Shown here: positions 28,152 through 37,272 of the stretch, piece by piece | How the letters are laid out: each line of letters starts with the position of its first letter | Numbering within the stretch: position 1 is the first letter of the stretch | NCBI GenBank assembly: GCA_017476005.1 | Contig: JAFVEM010000013.1 | Span: forward strand, 1-60,141 | Direction of reading: 5' to 3' | DNA length: 60,141 bases | Source: Selenomonadaceae bacterium | GTDB taxonomy: Bacteria; Bacillota; Negativicutes; Selenomonadales; Selenomonadaceae | Position numbers and translations under genes: made by a program | Notes under the pieces: generated by a model | Database searches by the model: none | The model's input: only the letters and a program-made list of their open reading frames with translations | Told to the model about the DNA's origin: nothing

Positions 28152-29483
28152 ATGAAAATTGCGGTAGTAGGTACCGGTTATGTGGGACTGGTCACCGGCA
28201 CCTGTTTTTCGGAAATGGGCAACAAGGTCTGGTGCGTGGATGTCAATCAAGACAAAATAGCGGCCTTAAACCGGGGGGAAATCCCCATTTACGAGCCGGG
28301 ACTTAAAGAAATGGTGCAAGAAAACACCCGGCTAAAGCATCTTTATTTCACCACCGAGCTGAAGGAGGCGCTTGCCGAAGCCGAGATTGCCTTTATCGCC
28401 GTAGGAACGCCCATGGGGGAGGACGGTAGCGCTGACTTGCAGTATGTGGAGGCGGTGGCGCGAGAAATCGGTCGTCACATGGTACGGCACATGTATGTTG
28501 TCGATAAATCGACGGTGCCGGTGGGAACTGCCGCCAGAGTACGGGCTTGGGTACAGGAAGAGCTGGATAAGCGAGGCGCCGATCTTACTTTCGACGTCAT
28601 TTCCAATCCGGAATTTTTAAAGGAAGGGGCGGCGGTGGAAGATTGCATGAAGCCCGACCGTATCGTTATCGGCGTGGATAGCAGCGAGGCGGCGGAGGTC
28701 ATGGAGGATTTATACCGCGCCCACGTCAAGAACACGGAAAATTTTTTGGTGATGGATATTGCCAGCGCGGAAATGACCAAGTACGCCGCCAATGCCATGC
28801 TGGCCACCAAAATCAGCTTCATGAACGAAATCAGCAACATCTGCGAACGGGTGGGAGCTGATGTCAATAAGGTGCGTCGCGGTATCGGCAGCGATTCGCG
28901 CATAGGTTACAGCTTCATTTATCCCGGGTGCGGCTACGGCGGTAGCTGTTTTCCCAAGGACGTGCAAGCCCTCATTCATACCAGCTTGGAAAATGACCAC
29001 GTTCCGGCGCTCCTCCAAGCCGTAGAACAGGTGAATCACGAGCAAAAATTGGTAATTCCCCAAAAAATAATCCGCCATTTTGGCGGGGATTTAACGGGTC
29101 GGCGTTTTGCCGTGTGGGGACTGAGCTTTAAGCCCAATACCGACGATATGCGCGAATCTCCGGCTATCGCCATTATCAACGAGCTGTTACAACGCGGCGC
29201 CGCTATTGCCGCCTATGATCCCAAGGCCATGGAGGAAGCTAAGACCCGGTATTTCAAAAACGTGCAGGGTATTACTTATGTGGAAAGCAAATACGAGGCC
29301 TTAAAAGGCGCCGACGCCTTGATACTCATTACCGAGTGGAAGGAATTTCGCCAGCCCGACTTTGAGGAGATAGCCAAACTCCTAAAAAATCCCCTCATTT
29401 TCGATGGGCGCAATCAGTACGAGACCAAGCGACTGAAACGGTATGGCTTAGAATACCGACAAATTGGCGTCGGTGCAGAATAA
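28152..29483 (+). CDS. ugd: UDP-glucose 6-dehydrogenase
   Basis: Oxidises UDP-glucose to UDP-glucuronate with two NAD. The 443 residues show the Rossmann motif VVGTGYVGLVTGTCFSEMG, the central domain segment EFLKEGAAVEDCMKPDRIVIG, and the catalytic Cys in GYGGSCFPKDV. It follows the UDP-xylose synthase by 19 bases with AAGGAGG before the start; together they define a UDP-glucose to UDP-xylose route. Confidence 0.95.
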   Translation: MKIAVVGTGYVGLVTGTCFSEMGNKVWCVDVNQDKIAALNRGEIPIYEPGLKEMVQENTRLKHLYFTTELKEALAEAEIAFIAVGTPMGEDGSADLQYVEAVAREIGRHMVRHMYVVDKSTVPVGTAARVRAWVQEELDKRGADLTFDVISNPEFLKEGAAVEDCMKPDRIVIGVDSSEAAEVMEDLYRAHVKNTENFLVMDIASAEMTKYAANAMLATKISFMNEISNICERVGADVNKVRRGIGSDSRIGYSFIYPGCGYGGSCFPKDVQALIHTSLENDHVPALLQAVEQVNHEQKLVIPQKIIRHFGGDLTGRRFAVWGLSFKPNTDDMRESPAIAIINELLQRGAAIAAYDPKAMEEAKTRYFKNVQGITYVESKYEALKGADALILITEWKEFRQPDFEEIAKLLKNPLIFDGRNQYETKRLKRYGLEYRQIGVGAE

Positions 29484-29492
29484 AAGGGATAA

Positions 29493-30179
29493 GTGAACAG
29501 CATGGAGCGAGAACTTAACTTTGAGTTGATGGCCTCGATGATGTGCGCCAACTATGGCCACTTAGAGCAAGAGGTAAAGGATTTGGAAAAGGGGGGCATT
29601 GACTCCTTCCATATTGACATCATGGACGGACGCTACGTCCCTAATTACGCCATGTCCTTAAACGACCTGCGCTATATTCGTTCGGCTACGGAAAAGCCCT
29701 TGGACGTTCACCTCATGGTGGAACATCCCAGCAATACCATTGACATTTTTATCCGTAATTTAAAACCGGGAGATACCATTTACATTCACCCGGAGGCGGA
29801 ATACCATCCCTCCACTACCCTACAGAAAATCATCGATGCCGGCATTATCCCCGGTATCGCCATTAACCCCGGCACCAGCGTGGAAACCGTACATGAAATG
29901 CTGCGCATCGTCAAAAAGGTCTTGGTCATGGCGGTGAATCCCGGCAATGCGGGGCAAATGTTCCTGCCTTATGTGGGAAAGAAACTTAAACGGCTGTTGG
30001 AAATCCGTCAAGAAATGCGCTTTGAGGTTTTTTGGGACGGAGCGTGTAGCGCCGACAAGATAAAAAGTTACGCCCCCTTGGGGGTGAAGGGGTTTGTACT
30101 GGGGACGACCCTGCTGTTTGGCAAAAAAAATCACCCCTATGGGGATATATTGCGAGCCATACGGGAGATGAGATTTTGA
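29493..30179 (+). CDS. Divergent ribulose-phosphate 3-epimerase family protein
   Basis: TIM-barrel protein of 228 residues. The family pattern HIDIMDGRYVPNY and HLMVEHP is recognisable, but the usual MSVNPGFGGQ loop is replaced by MAVNPGNAGQ and the VDGG motif by WDGAC, so it is not a housekeeping Rpe. Its position between ugd and a CDP-pentitol-type nucleotidyltransferase suggests it supplies a pentulose or related phosphate for surface sugar synthesis. GTG 29493 is used because AAGGG lies just upstream; ATG 29502 is an alternative. The stop overlaps the next start. Confidence 0.75.
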   Translation: MNSMERELNFELMASMMCANYGHLEQEVKDLEKGGIDSFHIDIMDGRYVPNYAMSLNDLRYIRSATEKPLDVHLMVEHPSNTIDIFIRNLKPGDTIYIHPEAEYHPSTTLQKIIDAGIIPGIAINPGTSVETVHEMLRIVKKVLVMAVNPGNAGQMFLPYVGKKLKRLLEIRQEMRFEVFWDGACSADKIKSYAPLGVKGFVLGTTLLFGKKNHPYGDILRAIREMRF

Positions 30180-30877
30180 ATATAGCTTTGATTTTGGCCG
30201 GCGGCCAAGGCAGCCGCATGGGGCAGGACATTCCGAAGCAATTCATTCATGTGGAAAATCGCCCGGTTATTCTTTATACCCTGCTGGCGGTGCAGCATCA
30301 CCCGGAAATCGACAGCATACAAGCTGTTTGCCTCGAAGGTTGGGAGGCAGTGCTGAAAGGTTATGCTCGGCAGTTTGGCGTTACCAAGCTTCAAGGGGTG
30401 GTGAAAGGCGGCGCCACCCGTTTTGAATCTACTCGTCGCGGCATGGAATCTTTGGGAGCCGCCGACGAGGATATTATCATTGTCCATGACAGCGTGCGTC
30501 CCTTGGTAACTGCCGAATCTATTTCGGACACCATCGCCGTCTGTCGCCGCTTTGGTAATTCCATGACCGTCCTGCGTTGCGCCGATACCATGTATGAGCG
30601 CACGGATGCGCAGTACACCGATAAAGAGTATCCCCGAGAAAAGCTCGTGCGTGGCCAAACACCGGAAGCGGTAACGGGGCGCAGGATGCGCGAAATGTAC
30701 GCCGCCGCCGATGAAAAGGGCATCCGTCTCGATTCTATTTCGGCTTTGCAAAACGCCTTGGGCTGGAGTATTCACTTTGCTAAGGGATCGGAACGGAACA
30801 TAAAACTCACCAGCACCGAGGACATAGAACTGTTGAAGGCGCTACTCAGCATAAAAAAAGATGATTGGCTACGGTAA
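30176..30877 (+). CDS. IspD/TarI family cytidylyltransferase
   Basis: Nucleotidyltransferase of 233 residues with the CTP-binding loop LAGGQGSRMGQDIPKQF, VHDSVRPLVT, RGQTPEAV and NIKLTSTEDIE. These features are shared by IspD (MEP pathway) and TarI (D-ribitol-5-phosphate cytidylyltransferase). Context favours CDP-ribitol or a similar CDP-pentitol: it is coupled to an epimerase-like gene and to an alcohol dehydrogenase resembling TarJ-type reductases, not to ispF. It starts with TTG overlapping the preceding stop. Confidence 0.75.
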   Translation: MNIALILAGGQGSRMGQDIPKQFIHVENRPVILYTLLAVQHHPEIDSIQAVCLEGWEAVLKGYARQFGVTKLQGVVKGGATRFESTRRGMESLGAADEDIIIVHDSVRPLVTAESISDTIAVCRRFGNSMTVLRCADTMYERTDAQYTDKEYPREKLVRGQTPEAVTGRRMREMYAAADEKGIRLDSISALQNALGWSIHFAKGSERNIKLTSTEDIELLKALLSIKKDDWLR

Positions 30878-30890
30878 AAGGATGAGCGAA

Positions 30891-31937
30891 ATGACAGGAT
30901 ATATGAAGGGGCTGAATTTGCACGGAGTGGGAGATTTGCGTTATGATGATTTGCCCATACCCGTACCGCAATCGGATGAGGTGTTGCTGAAGATTAAGGC
31001 CGTGGGCATCTGCGGCAGTGATATTCCCCGAGTTTTTGTCAGCGGCACCTATCATTTTCCCACGATTATCGGCCATGAGTTTGCCGGAGTGGTGGCGGAA
31101 ACAGCGCCGGAAGATGCGAAACTCAAAGGCAAACGGGCATCAGTGTTCCCCCTGATTCCTTGTCACAAGTGCGCGGCCTGTCGCGAGGGAAATTTTGCCC
31201 AATGCGTCAGCTACGATTACTACGGTTCCAGACGAGACGGCGCCATGGCCGAATACCTAGCCGTCAAGAAAGAAAATCTTTGTTTCCTGCCCGACGCAGT
31301 GACTTATGAAGAAGCGGCCATGAACGAACCGGCCGCCGTGGCCATCCACGCCTTTCGTCGAAGCGGCGCCCAAAAGGGAGACACTATTCTTATTTATGGA
31401 GTGGGGACAGTGGCGCTCCTCCTCGCCCAATGGGCGAAAGCGCAGGGGGTAAAAAATATAATTTTGGCCGCTCGCAGCGATGAAAAATGCGCTTTTGCCA
31501 AAAACTTAGGTTTTCCTTTGACGATAAATGTGGAAAGAGACGACCTAGATAAATTGGTCATGGAGGTCACGGCAGGCAGAGGCGTTGAAGTGGCCTTTGA
31601 GGGAACGGGGCAGTCCCTGCCGTGGGAGAAATGCCTAGCGCTTACCCAAAGTTTTGGCACCGTAGTGTCCTTGGGCAATCCCGTGGGCGACATGAGTTTG
31701 TCCCAAAAGGGATACTGGCGGATAATGCGGCAAGAACTGCGCTTGGTGGGAACTTGGAACAGCAGTTTCGGTAAACTGGAAAACGACTGGCGCTTAGCGC
31801 TACAGGCCATGAGCGAAAAAAAATTACAACCGGCGGCCTTGATAACCCACCGTTTTCCCTTGGCCGAATATACAGAAGCTTTTGGCCTGATGCGCGATAA
31901 GAGGGAAATGTTCGTTAAGGTGATGTTTTGTTTATAG
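30891..31937 (+). CDS. Zinc-dependent alcohol dehydrogenase (GatD/TarJ-like)
   Basis: Medium-chain dehydrogenase of about 348 residues. It shows the catalytic-zinc segments GICGSDI and GHEFAGVV, four structural-zinc cysteines in CHKCAACREGNFAQC, and a Rossmann segment IYGVGTVALLLAQWAKA. Closest by eye are galactitol-1-phosphate 5-dehydrogenase-like proteins. Given the neighbours, reduction of ribulose- or xylulose-5-phosphate to a pentitol phosphate is a reasonable inference. ATG 30891 has AAAAGG nine bases upstream; ATG 30882 and 30903 are possible. Confidence 0.8.
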   Translation: MTGYMKGLNLHGVGDLRYDDLPIPVPQSDEVLLKIKAVGICGSDIPRVFVSGTYHFPTIIGHEFAGVVAETAPEDAKLKGKRASVFPLIPCHKCAACREGNFAQCVSYDYYGSRRDGAMAEYLAVKKENLCFLPDAVTYEEAAMNEPAAVAIHAFRRSGAQKGDTILIYGVGTVALLLAQWAKAQGVKNIILAARSDEKCAFAKNLGFPLTINVERDDLDKLVMEVTAGRGVEVAFEGTGQSLPWEKCLALTQSFGTVVSLGNPVGDMSLSQKGYWRIMRQELRLVGTWNSSFGKLENDWRLALQAMSEKKLQPAALITHRFPLAEYTEAFGLMRDKREMFVKVMFCL

Positions 31938-31958
31938 GTCAGACAGAGAGTGTGAACA

Positions 31959-31989
31959 AGGGGAGTGCCTTGGAGCACCCTCTTTTTTG
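31959..31989 (+). terminator. Intrinsic terminator of the nucleotide-sugar cassette
   Basis: AGGGG-A-GTGC pairs with GCACCCTCT (one bulged A) around a CTTGGA loop and runs into six T residues, 22 bases after the dehydrogenase stop. Confidence 0.75.
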
Positions 31990-32033
31990 TTATCAATCTT
32001 GGGGCTTTGCCCTATCCCTTGTGGCTACTCTCC

Positions 32034-32170
32034 TGTGGATATTGTGTATAAACCTGTGGATAACCGCTGAATCTGAAAACAATCTGAAAAGCCTAGGCGT
32101 AAGGAACGCCAAAAAGAGCGAAAAATCTTATCCACCTGATTGTGGATAAAGTGGATAAGATTGTGGATAA
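32034..32170. promoter_or_regulatory. Cluster of seven DnaA boxes
   Basis: Nine-base boxes matching TGTGNATAA or its complement lie at 32034-32042 (one mismatch), 32043-32051, 32055-32063, 32128-32136 (inverted, one mismatch), 32141-32149, 32150-32158 (one mismatch) and 32162-32170. Four are perfect. They form two groups separated by 64 bases. No dnaA or dnaN is near and flanking genes do not diverge, so this looks like a DnaA-binding or titration site or a DnaA-controlled promoter rather than oriC. The mutAB promoter begins 44 bases downstream. Confidence 0.8.
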
Positions 32171-32213
32171 CTACGTCATTTGTCAAAATTTCCCAAGAAC
32201 AGGGGAGATTTTA

Positions 32214-32242
32214 TTGACAGATTACAATATTCGCGTTAGTAT
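32214..32242 (+). promoter_or_regulatory. Predicted promoter of the riboswitch-mutAB transcript
   Basis: A perfect -35 TTGACA (32214-32219), a 17-base spacer, and TAGTAT (32237-32242). TATAAC three bases further on is an alternative -10. Transcription would begin just before the cobalamin aptamer. Confidence 0.7.
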
Positions 32243-32251
32243 AACCATATT

Positions 32252-32600
32252 AGGGACAGAGGCGCCGAAAACGGAAACGGGTGTCCTAGGGGACTTAATA
32301 GGGAATCCGGTGTAAGGCCGGAGCGGTCCCGCCACTGTATGGTGGAGCTATGGCTAAGTATGTCACTGGGGTAGATATGCGTACCTTGGGAAGGCGAGCC
32401 AAGCAAAAAATTTTCCTCGGAAAATTTTTGGGTATGGGGTTACGAGAGGCAATCTTGTTTTCCCATCCATATTGCAGTAAACGACATGAATATTTAATTT
32501 TAATTACAATGGGAGTCCAGAGGGGTAAAGCCCCAATATTTAAGTCGTTTATTATAGCGTTGAAACCGAGCCAGGAGAACTGCCCGTTTTGGCATCCACC
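32252..32600 (+). promoter_or_regulatory. Cobalamin riboswitch aptamer with enlarged variable arm
   Basis: The conserved core is clear: GGGAATCCGGTGTAAGGCC, then GCGGTCCCGCCACTGTATGG (about 32308-32343), then CACTGGGG..GGGAAGGCG, and the B12 box GCCAGGAGAACTGCC at 32570-32584. Between GGGAAGGCG and the B12 box, where a short segment is usual, about 160 bases are inserted. They hold a hairpin at 32406-32429 (AAAAATTTTCC/GGAAAATTTTT) and a long arm closed by TAAACGAC (32478-32485) and GTCGTTTA (32544-32551), with GGGGTAAAGCCCC at its tip. Predicted ligand is a cobalamin; it controls mutA-mutB. Confidence 0.9.
32511..32534 (+). repeat. Family C repeat fragment inside the riboswitch arm
   Basis: GGGAGTCCAGAGGGGTAAAG followed by CCCC matches the inner part of the family C copy at 45107-45126 (GGGAGTCCAGAGGGTAAAGC). 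Its hairpin GGGGTAAAGCCCC forms the tip of the extra riboswitch arm. Confidence 0.65.
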
Positions 32601-32628
32601 TGTTTTTACCTACGAGCGATGGGTAGGG

Positions 32629-32664
32629 GATTTTAGGGCTGAGCTTGTTCCCAAAATCGTTTTT
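32629..32664 (+). terminator. Expression-platform terminator of the cobalamin riboswitch
   Basis: GATTTT-A-GGG pairs with CCCAAAATC (one bulged A), loop of 11 bases, followed by GTTTTT. It ends one base before the mutA ribosome binding site AAGGAG. A preceding small hairpin CCTAC..GTAGG (32609-32628 region) may belong to the switching elements. The design indicates control by premature termination. Confidence 0.8.
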
Positions 32665-32678
32665 AAGGAGGCTGTACT

Positions 32679-34856
32679 ATGAAGAATGAGACCACCGGTC
32701 AGGGTGAGCTTGACTTGCAGGCTATCATCAAAAAAGCCGAGCAAGAGACCAACTTCCCCGATGTACCCTTGGACGAGTTCACCCCACCCACCTACGAGGA
32801 GTGGAAAGAAGCGTGTGTCGCTCTCTTGAAGGGCGCGCCCTTCGACAAGAAGATGTACACAAAGACCTACGAGGGCATCACCTTCGACCCCATGTACTTC
32901 CGCAACACTACCGAGGATATTCTCCCCCAAGATTCCTTCCCCGGCATGGGAGATTTCTTGCGCGGCGCCAAGGAAAGCGGCTATGTGGGCAAGCCTTGGG
33001 GCATCGCTCAGGCTTGCGATGAAACCTTGCCGCAGGACAACAACGAGCTCCTGCGCCATGAAGTTGACAAAGGTTCCACCATCTACAACGTGCGTTTCGA
33101 CAGCGCGACGCTCTCCGGGGAGGATGCTCGCCAAGCGGAAAAACCCGGCGACAAAGGCGTGAGCGTTACCACCGTGGAGGATATGGCCGCTCTGTTGAAA
33201 GACTTGGATTTGGCCAAATATCCTCTCTATATGTATGCCGGCGCATCCGCTCTCCCCATTTTGGCGCTTACCGCCGCCGCTTTGGGCGATAAGACCAAGG
33301 AATTGCGCGGCGTTATCGGCGCAAATCCCCTTGCCGAATTGGTGAAAAACGGCAAAGGCGCAGCCTCCTTGGATAATTTGTACTGCGAAATGGCGCAAAG
33401 CGCGCAGTGGGCCAAAGAAAATGCCTCCGCCCTCAAAACCGTTTTTGTCCAAAGCGATGTCTTCAGCGAAGGCGGCGCAAGCGACGTACAAGAGGTAGCT
33501 TATACTCTCTCCATGGGCGTGGCTTATCTGCGGGCCATGCTTGACCGGGGTCTTTCCATCGACGAGGCCGTCGGGCAGATTATGTTCAGCTTCTCCATGG
33601 GGGCTAATTTCTTCCTGCAAATTGCCAAACTCCGCGCCGTTCGTCCCATTTGGGCGCAGATTGTAGCGGCTTTCGGTGGCAGTAAAGAAGCGCAAAGGAT
33701 GCACATCCACGCTCGCCCGGCTCTCTTCTTCAAGACCGTGTACGATCCCTACGTCAATATGCTCCGCAACACCACGGAGATTTTCTCCGGCGTGGTAGGC
33801 GGCGTTGATTCTTTTGAGAGCAGCCCCTTTGACGAACCCATTCGCAAGGGCGACGAGTTTTCTCGGCGCATTGCGCGCAACGTGCAAATAATTTTGCAAG
33901 AGGAGTTCGGCCTCTTGCAACCCATTGATCCTGCCGGCGGTTCTTGGGCGGTGGAGACTCTCACCAAGCAGATGAAAGAAAAGATTTGGGCAGAGTTCCA
34001 GACCATCGAGGGCAAAGGCGGCATCCTTAAAGCCTTGGAAGAAGGTTATCCTCAAGGGGAAATCGCCAAGGTTTTGGAGGCGCGCTTTAAGGCCGCCGAA
34101 ACTCGCAAAGACCGCATTGTTGGCAATAATATGTACCCCAACATGACGGAAGAACTGCTCGACCCTCGTCCCGAAGACACAGCAGAGGTAAAACGCCGTC
34201 GCGCCGAGGCTATTGACGCTTATTTGGCCAAAATTGACCACGGCAACAAAGACGGGAAACTGGCCGCGCTGAAAGACACCAAGGACGGCAAAGTGGCCGC
34301 CGCCATTGCCGCTGCAGAGGCTGGTGCCACCATCGCCGATTTGGCCAAGGTTCTCTACGACGGACAGGGCGAAACCGTGACGGCTATTGCCCCCCATCGT
34401 TGGAGCGAGCGGTTTGAAGCTCTCCGCAAAATTACGGAGGATTATCAGGCCAAGAACAACGACAACGTAAAAATTTTCCTCGCCAATATGGGTCCCATCC
34501 CGCAGCACAAGGCTAGGGCGGATTTTACCACCGGTTTCTTGCAGGTGGGCGCATTCAAAGTTTTGGGCAACAACGGTTTCGCGACGGTGGATGAAGCCGC
34601 CGCCGCCGCCAAAGAATCCGGCGCTGATGCGGTAGTTATCTGCTCCACCGACGCTACCTATCCCGAAATTGTGCCGGCTCTCGCTCCGAAACTTCATGAA
34701 GCCTTGCCGAACGCCACGGTCTTTTTGGCCGGAGCCGCGCCGAAAGACATGGTGGAAACCTACGACAAGGCCGGTATCGACGAATATATTTCCGTCCGCG
34801 CCAACTGCTACCAAATCCTGCAACTCCTGCAGAAGAAGAAAGGGATGATCGCATAA
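32679..34856 (+). CDS. mutA: Methylmalonyl-CoA mutase small subunit
   Basis: Non-catalytic partner of the heterodimeric mutase that interconverts succinyl-CoA and methylmalonyl-CoA. The 725 residues align in layout with MutB (TIM barrel then Rossmann-type domain), but the C-terminal domain reads [14 protein letters not shown] where cobalamin-binding enzymes have DxHxxG, as expected for the small subunit. AAGGAGG precedes the ATG immediately after the riboswitch terminator. Its stop shares one base with the mutB start (TAATG). Confidence 0.95.
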   Translation: MKNETTGQGELDLQAIIKKAEQETNFPDVPLDEFTPPTYEEWKEACVALLKGAPFDKKMYTKTYEGITFDPMYFRNTTEDILPQDSFPGMGDFLRGAKESGYVGKPWGIAQACDETLPQDNNELLRHEVDKGSTIYNVRFDSATLSGEDARQAEKPGDKGVSVTTVEDMAALLKDLDLAKYPLYMYAGASALPILALTAAALGDKTKELRGVIGANPLAELVKNGKGAASLDNLYCEMAQSAQWAKENASALKTVFVQSDVFSEGGASDVQEVAYTLSMGVAYLRAMLDRGLSIDEAVGQIMFSFSMGANFFLQIAKLRAVRPIWAQIVAAFGGSKEAQRMHIHARPALFFKTVYDPYVNMLRNTTEIFSGVVGGVDSFESSPFDEPIRKGDEFSRRIARNVQIILQEEFGLLQPIDPAGGSWAVETLTKQMKEKIWAEFQTIEGKGGILKALEEGYPQGEIAKVLEARFKAAETRKDRIVGNNMYPNMTEELLDPRPEDTAEVKRRRAEAIDAYLAKIDHGNKDGKLAALKDTKDGKVAAAIAAAEAGATIADLAKVLYDGQGETVTAIAPHRWSERFEALRKITEDYQAKNNDNVKIFLANMGPIPQHKARADFTTGFLQVGAFKVLGNNGFATVDEAAAAAKESGADAVVICSTDATYPEIVPALAPKLHEALPNATVFLAGAAPKDMVETYDKAGIDEYISVRANCYQILQLLQKKKGMIA

Positions 34857-37045
34857 TGGCAGCTTACACGAACCCCGATTTCACCCAAATCAGCCTGCAG
34901 GATCCCCCCAAGGCGGACGCAGGTCAGTGGAAAGAAAAGTTTGAGGCGCAGGCCGGAGCGGCCTTTGATGCCCTCACCCAGCGCACCATGGAACACGTTC
35001 CCGTTAAGCCCCTTTATACCCACGACGAATACGCCCACATGAACCACTTGGATTTTGCCAGCGGTATCCCTCCTTGCTTACGCGGGCCCTACTCCACCAT
35101 GTACGTTTTCCGTCCTTGGACGGTGCGCCAATACGCCGGTTTCTCCACGGCGGAGGAGTCTAACGCCTTCTATCGTCGGAATCTCGCCGCCGGGCAAAAG
35201 GGACTGTCCATCGCCTTTGACCTACCCACCCATCGCGGCTACGACGCGGATAATCCCCGGGTCTTTGGCGATGTGGGTAAGGCCGGCGTGTCGGTTTGCT
35301 CCATGCTGGACATGAACATTCTGTTCTCCGGCATACCCCTCGACCAAATGTCGGTGTCCATGACCATGAACGGCGCAGTGTTGCCCATTCTCGCCTTCTT
35401 CATTCAATCCGGCGTTGAGCAGGGTGTGGACAAAAAAATCATGGCCGGCACCATTCAGAACGATATTTTGAAAGAGTTCATGGTGCGCAACACCTATATT
35501 TACCCACCGGATATGTCCATGCGCATCATCGGCGATATTTTTGAATACACCACGAAATATATGCCCAAGTTCAACAGCATTTCCATCTCCGGCTATCATA
35601 TGCAGGAGGCCGGCGCGCCGGCGGATATTGAGCTGGGTTATACCTTGGCGGACGGTCTTGAATATATCCGCACGGGTATCAAAGCCGGGTTGCCCGTTGA
35701 CGCTTTCGCCAAACGCCTGTCCTTCTTCTGGGCCATCGGCAAGAACTACTTCATGGAAGTGGCCAAAATGCGGGCGGCTCGCGTTCTCTGGGCAAAAATC
35801 GTCAAGTCCTTCGGGGCGAAAGACCCGAAGTCTATGGCACTCCGTACCCACAGCCAGACTTCCGGTTGGTCGCTTACGGCGCAAGACCCCTTCAACAACA
35901 TCGCCCGTACCGCCATGGAAGCCATGGGCGCAGCTTTGGGTCACACCCAATCCCTGCACACCAACGCCCTCGACGAGGCTATTGCCCTCCCCACCGATTT
36001 TTCGGCGCGTATCGCTCGCAACACCCAGCTTTACATTCAGGACGAGACCAGCGTCTGCAAAATCATCGATCCTTGGGGCGGCTCCTACTATGTGGAAGCC
36101 CTCACCAATGAGATTATTCGTCGGGCTTGGGCGCATATTCAAGAAGTGGAAGCCTTGGGCGGTATGGCCAAAGCCATTTCCACCGGTCTTCCCAAAATGC
36201 GTATCGAAGAAGCGGCGGCGCGTCGTCAAGCCAAAATCGACTCCGGCAACGAAACCATCGTGGGTCTCAACAAGTATCGTTTGGACAAGGAAGATCCGTT
36301 GGAAATTCTCGCCATCGACAACACGGCGGTACGCAATGCGCAGGTGGAGCGCCTAGAGAAACTCCGTCGCGAGCGCAACGAGGACGATGTTCGCGCCGCG
36401 TTGGAAGCCATCACCAAGGCTGCCGAATCCAGAGACAACGGCAACCTGTTGGAGTGCGCCGTGGAAGCGGCGAGGGTTCGCGCCTCCTTGGGCGAAATCT
36501 CCGATGCGGTGGAGAAAGTTTCCGGCCGCTATCAGGCGGTTATCCACACCATTTCCGGCGTGTATTCCTCCGAGTTCACCGACAAGAGCGAGCTGGATAA
36601 AGCTCGCGGCATGGCCGACGAATTTGAAAAGCTCACCGGTCGCCGTCCGCGTATTTTCGTCGCGAAAATGGGACAGGATGGTCACGACCGCGGCCAGAAG
36701 GTTATCGCTTCTTCCTTCGCCGATATGGGCTGGGATGTGGATGTGGGTCCCCTCTTCCAGACTCCGGCCGAAACGGCGCAAGATGCGGTGGACAACGACG
36801 TGCATATGGTCGGCTTCAGTTCTTTGGCCGCCGGACACAACACCCTCTTGCCGGAACTGGTGGATGAGCTGAAGAAGCTGGGTCGCGACGACATCATGGT
36901 TTGCATTGGCGGCGTTATCCCGGTGCAGGATTATGACAATCTCTACCAGCACGGCGCAGTGGCCATTTTCGCCCCCGGCACGAACATTCCCGAAGCGGGC
37001 ATTAAACTCTTGCAACTCCTGATGGATCGCGCTAAGGAAGAGTAG
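34856..37045 (+). CDS. mutB: Methylmalonyl-CoA mutase large (catalytic) subunit
   Basis: Adenosylcobalamin enzyme of 729 residues. The N-terminal barrel carries [18 protein letters not shown], the substrate channel motif TRGYDAD-like [11 protein letters not shown] and [11 protein letters not shown]; the C-terminal cobalamin-binding domain carries GQDGHDRG with lower-ligand His610, then [10 protein letters not shown] and GGVIP. Together with MutA it is the key rearrangement of the succinate-propionate route. Methylmalonyl-CoA epimerase, decarboxylase/transcarboxylase and MeaB are not in the window. A terminator follows 32 bases after the stop. Confidence 0.96.
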   Translation: MAAYTNPDFTQISLQDPPKADAGQWKEKFEAQAGAAFDALTQRTMEHVPVKPLYTHDEYAHMNHLDFASGIPPCLRGPYSTMYVFRPWTVRQYAGFSTAEESNAFYRRNLAAGQKGLSIAFDLPTHRGYDADNPRVFGDVGKAGVSVCSMLDMNILFSGIPLDQMSVSMTMNGAVLPILAFFIQSGVEQGVDKKIMAGTIQNDILKEFMVRNTYIYPPDMSMRIIGDIFEYTTKYMPKFNSISISGYHMQEAGAPADIELGYTLADGLEYIRTGIKAGLPVDAFAKRLSFFWAIGKNYFMEVAKMRAARVLWAKIVKSFGAKDPKSMALRTHSQTSGWSLTAQDPFNNIARTAMEAMGAALGHTQSLHTNALDEAIALPTDFSARIARNTQLYIQDETSVCKIIDPWGGSYYVEALTNEIIRRAWAHIQEVEALGGMAKAISTGLPKMRIEEAAARRQAKIDSGNETIVGLNKYRLDKEDPLEILAIDNTAVRNAQVERLEKLRRERNEDDVRAALEAITKAAESRDNGNLLECAVEAARVRASLGEISDAVEKVSGRYQAVIHTISGVYSSEFTDKSELDKARGMADEFEKLTGRRPRIFVAKMGQDGHDRGQKVIASSFADMGWDVDVGPLFQTPAETAQDAVDNDVHMVGFSSLAAGHNTLLPELVDELKKLGRDDIMVCIGGVIPVQDYDNLYQHGAVAIFAPGTNIPEAGIKLLQLLMDRAKEE

Positions 37046-37077
37046 TAGCGGAGATTTTCTTTAACTGCATAGTAACA

Positions 37078-37122
37078 CAGCCCTTGGCATGACTTGTTAG
37101 TCGTGCTAGGGGCTGATTTTTT
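37078..37122 (+). terminator. Intrinsic terminator after mutB
   Basis: CAGCCCTTGGCATGAC pairs with GTCGTGCTAGGGGCTG around TTGTTA, with some wobble and mismatch, then ATTTTTTAG. Confidence 0.8.
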
Positions 37123-37203
37123 AGTTTACAGCAGACAATCTATCAAAAATCCGGAAATTTGATGCTTACAAAGATTTTACATCGCCCACTAATCGGCTAC
37201 CCT

Positions 37204-37232
37204 AGACAAAAATTCCCAAAAAATATATACTT
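37204..37232 (+). promoter_or_regulatory. Predicted promoter upstream of the aroF operon
   Basis: TAGACA (37204-37209), 17-base spacer, TATACT (37227-37232). It reads first into a Uma2 gene remnant and then, without a terminator, into aroF and the folate genes. Confidence 0.7.
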
Positions 37233-37272
37233 GACCTATCCCCAAAAAAAATTTTGCTGAGGAGGCGCGTTC

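Noticed and set aside
32034..32170. Chromosomal origin oriC
   Set aside because: Not called because dnaA/dnaN and other origin genes are missing, gene strands do not diverge from the site and no clear AT-rich unwinding element was seen; kept as a DnaA-box cluster.
32350..32682. A 110-codon frame in the mutA leader
   Set aside because: It runs through the riboswitch aptamer, its extra arm and the terminator; no ribosome binding site and no protein-like conservation.
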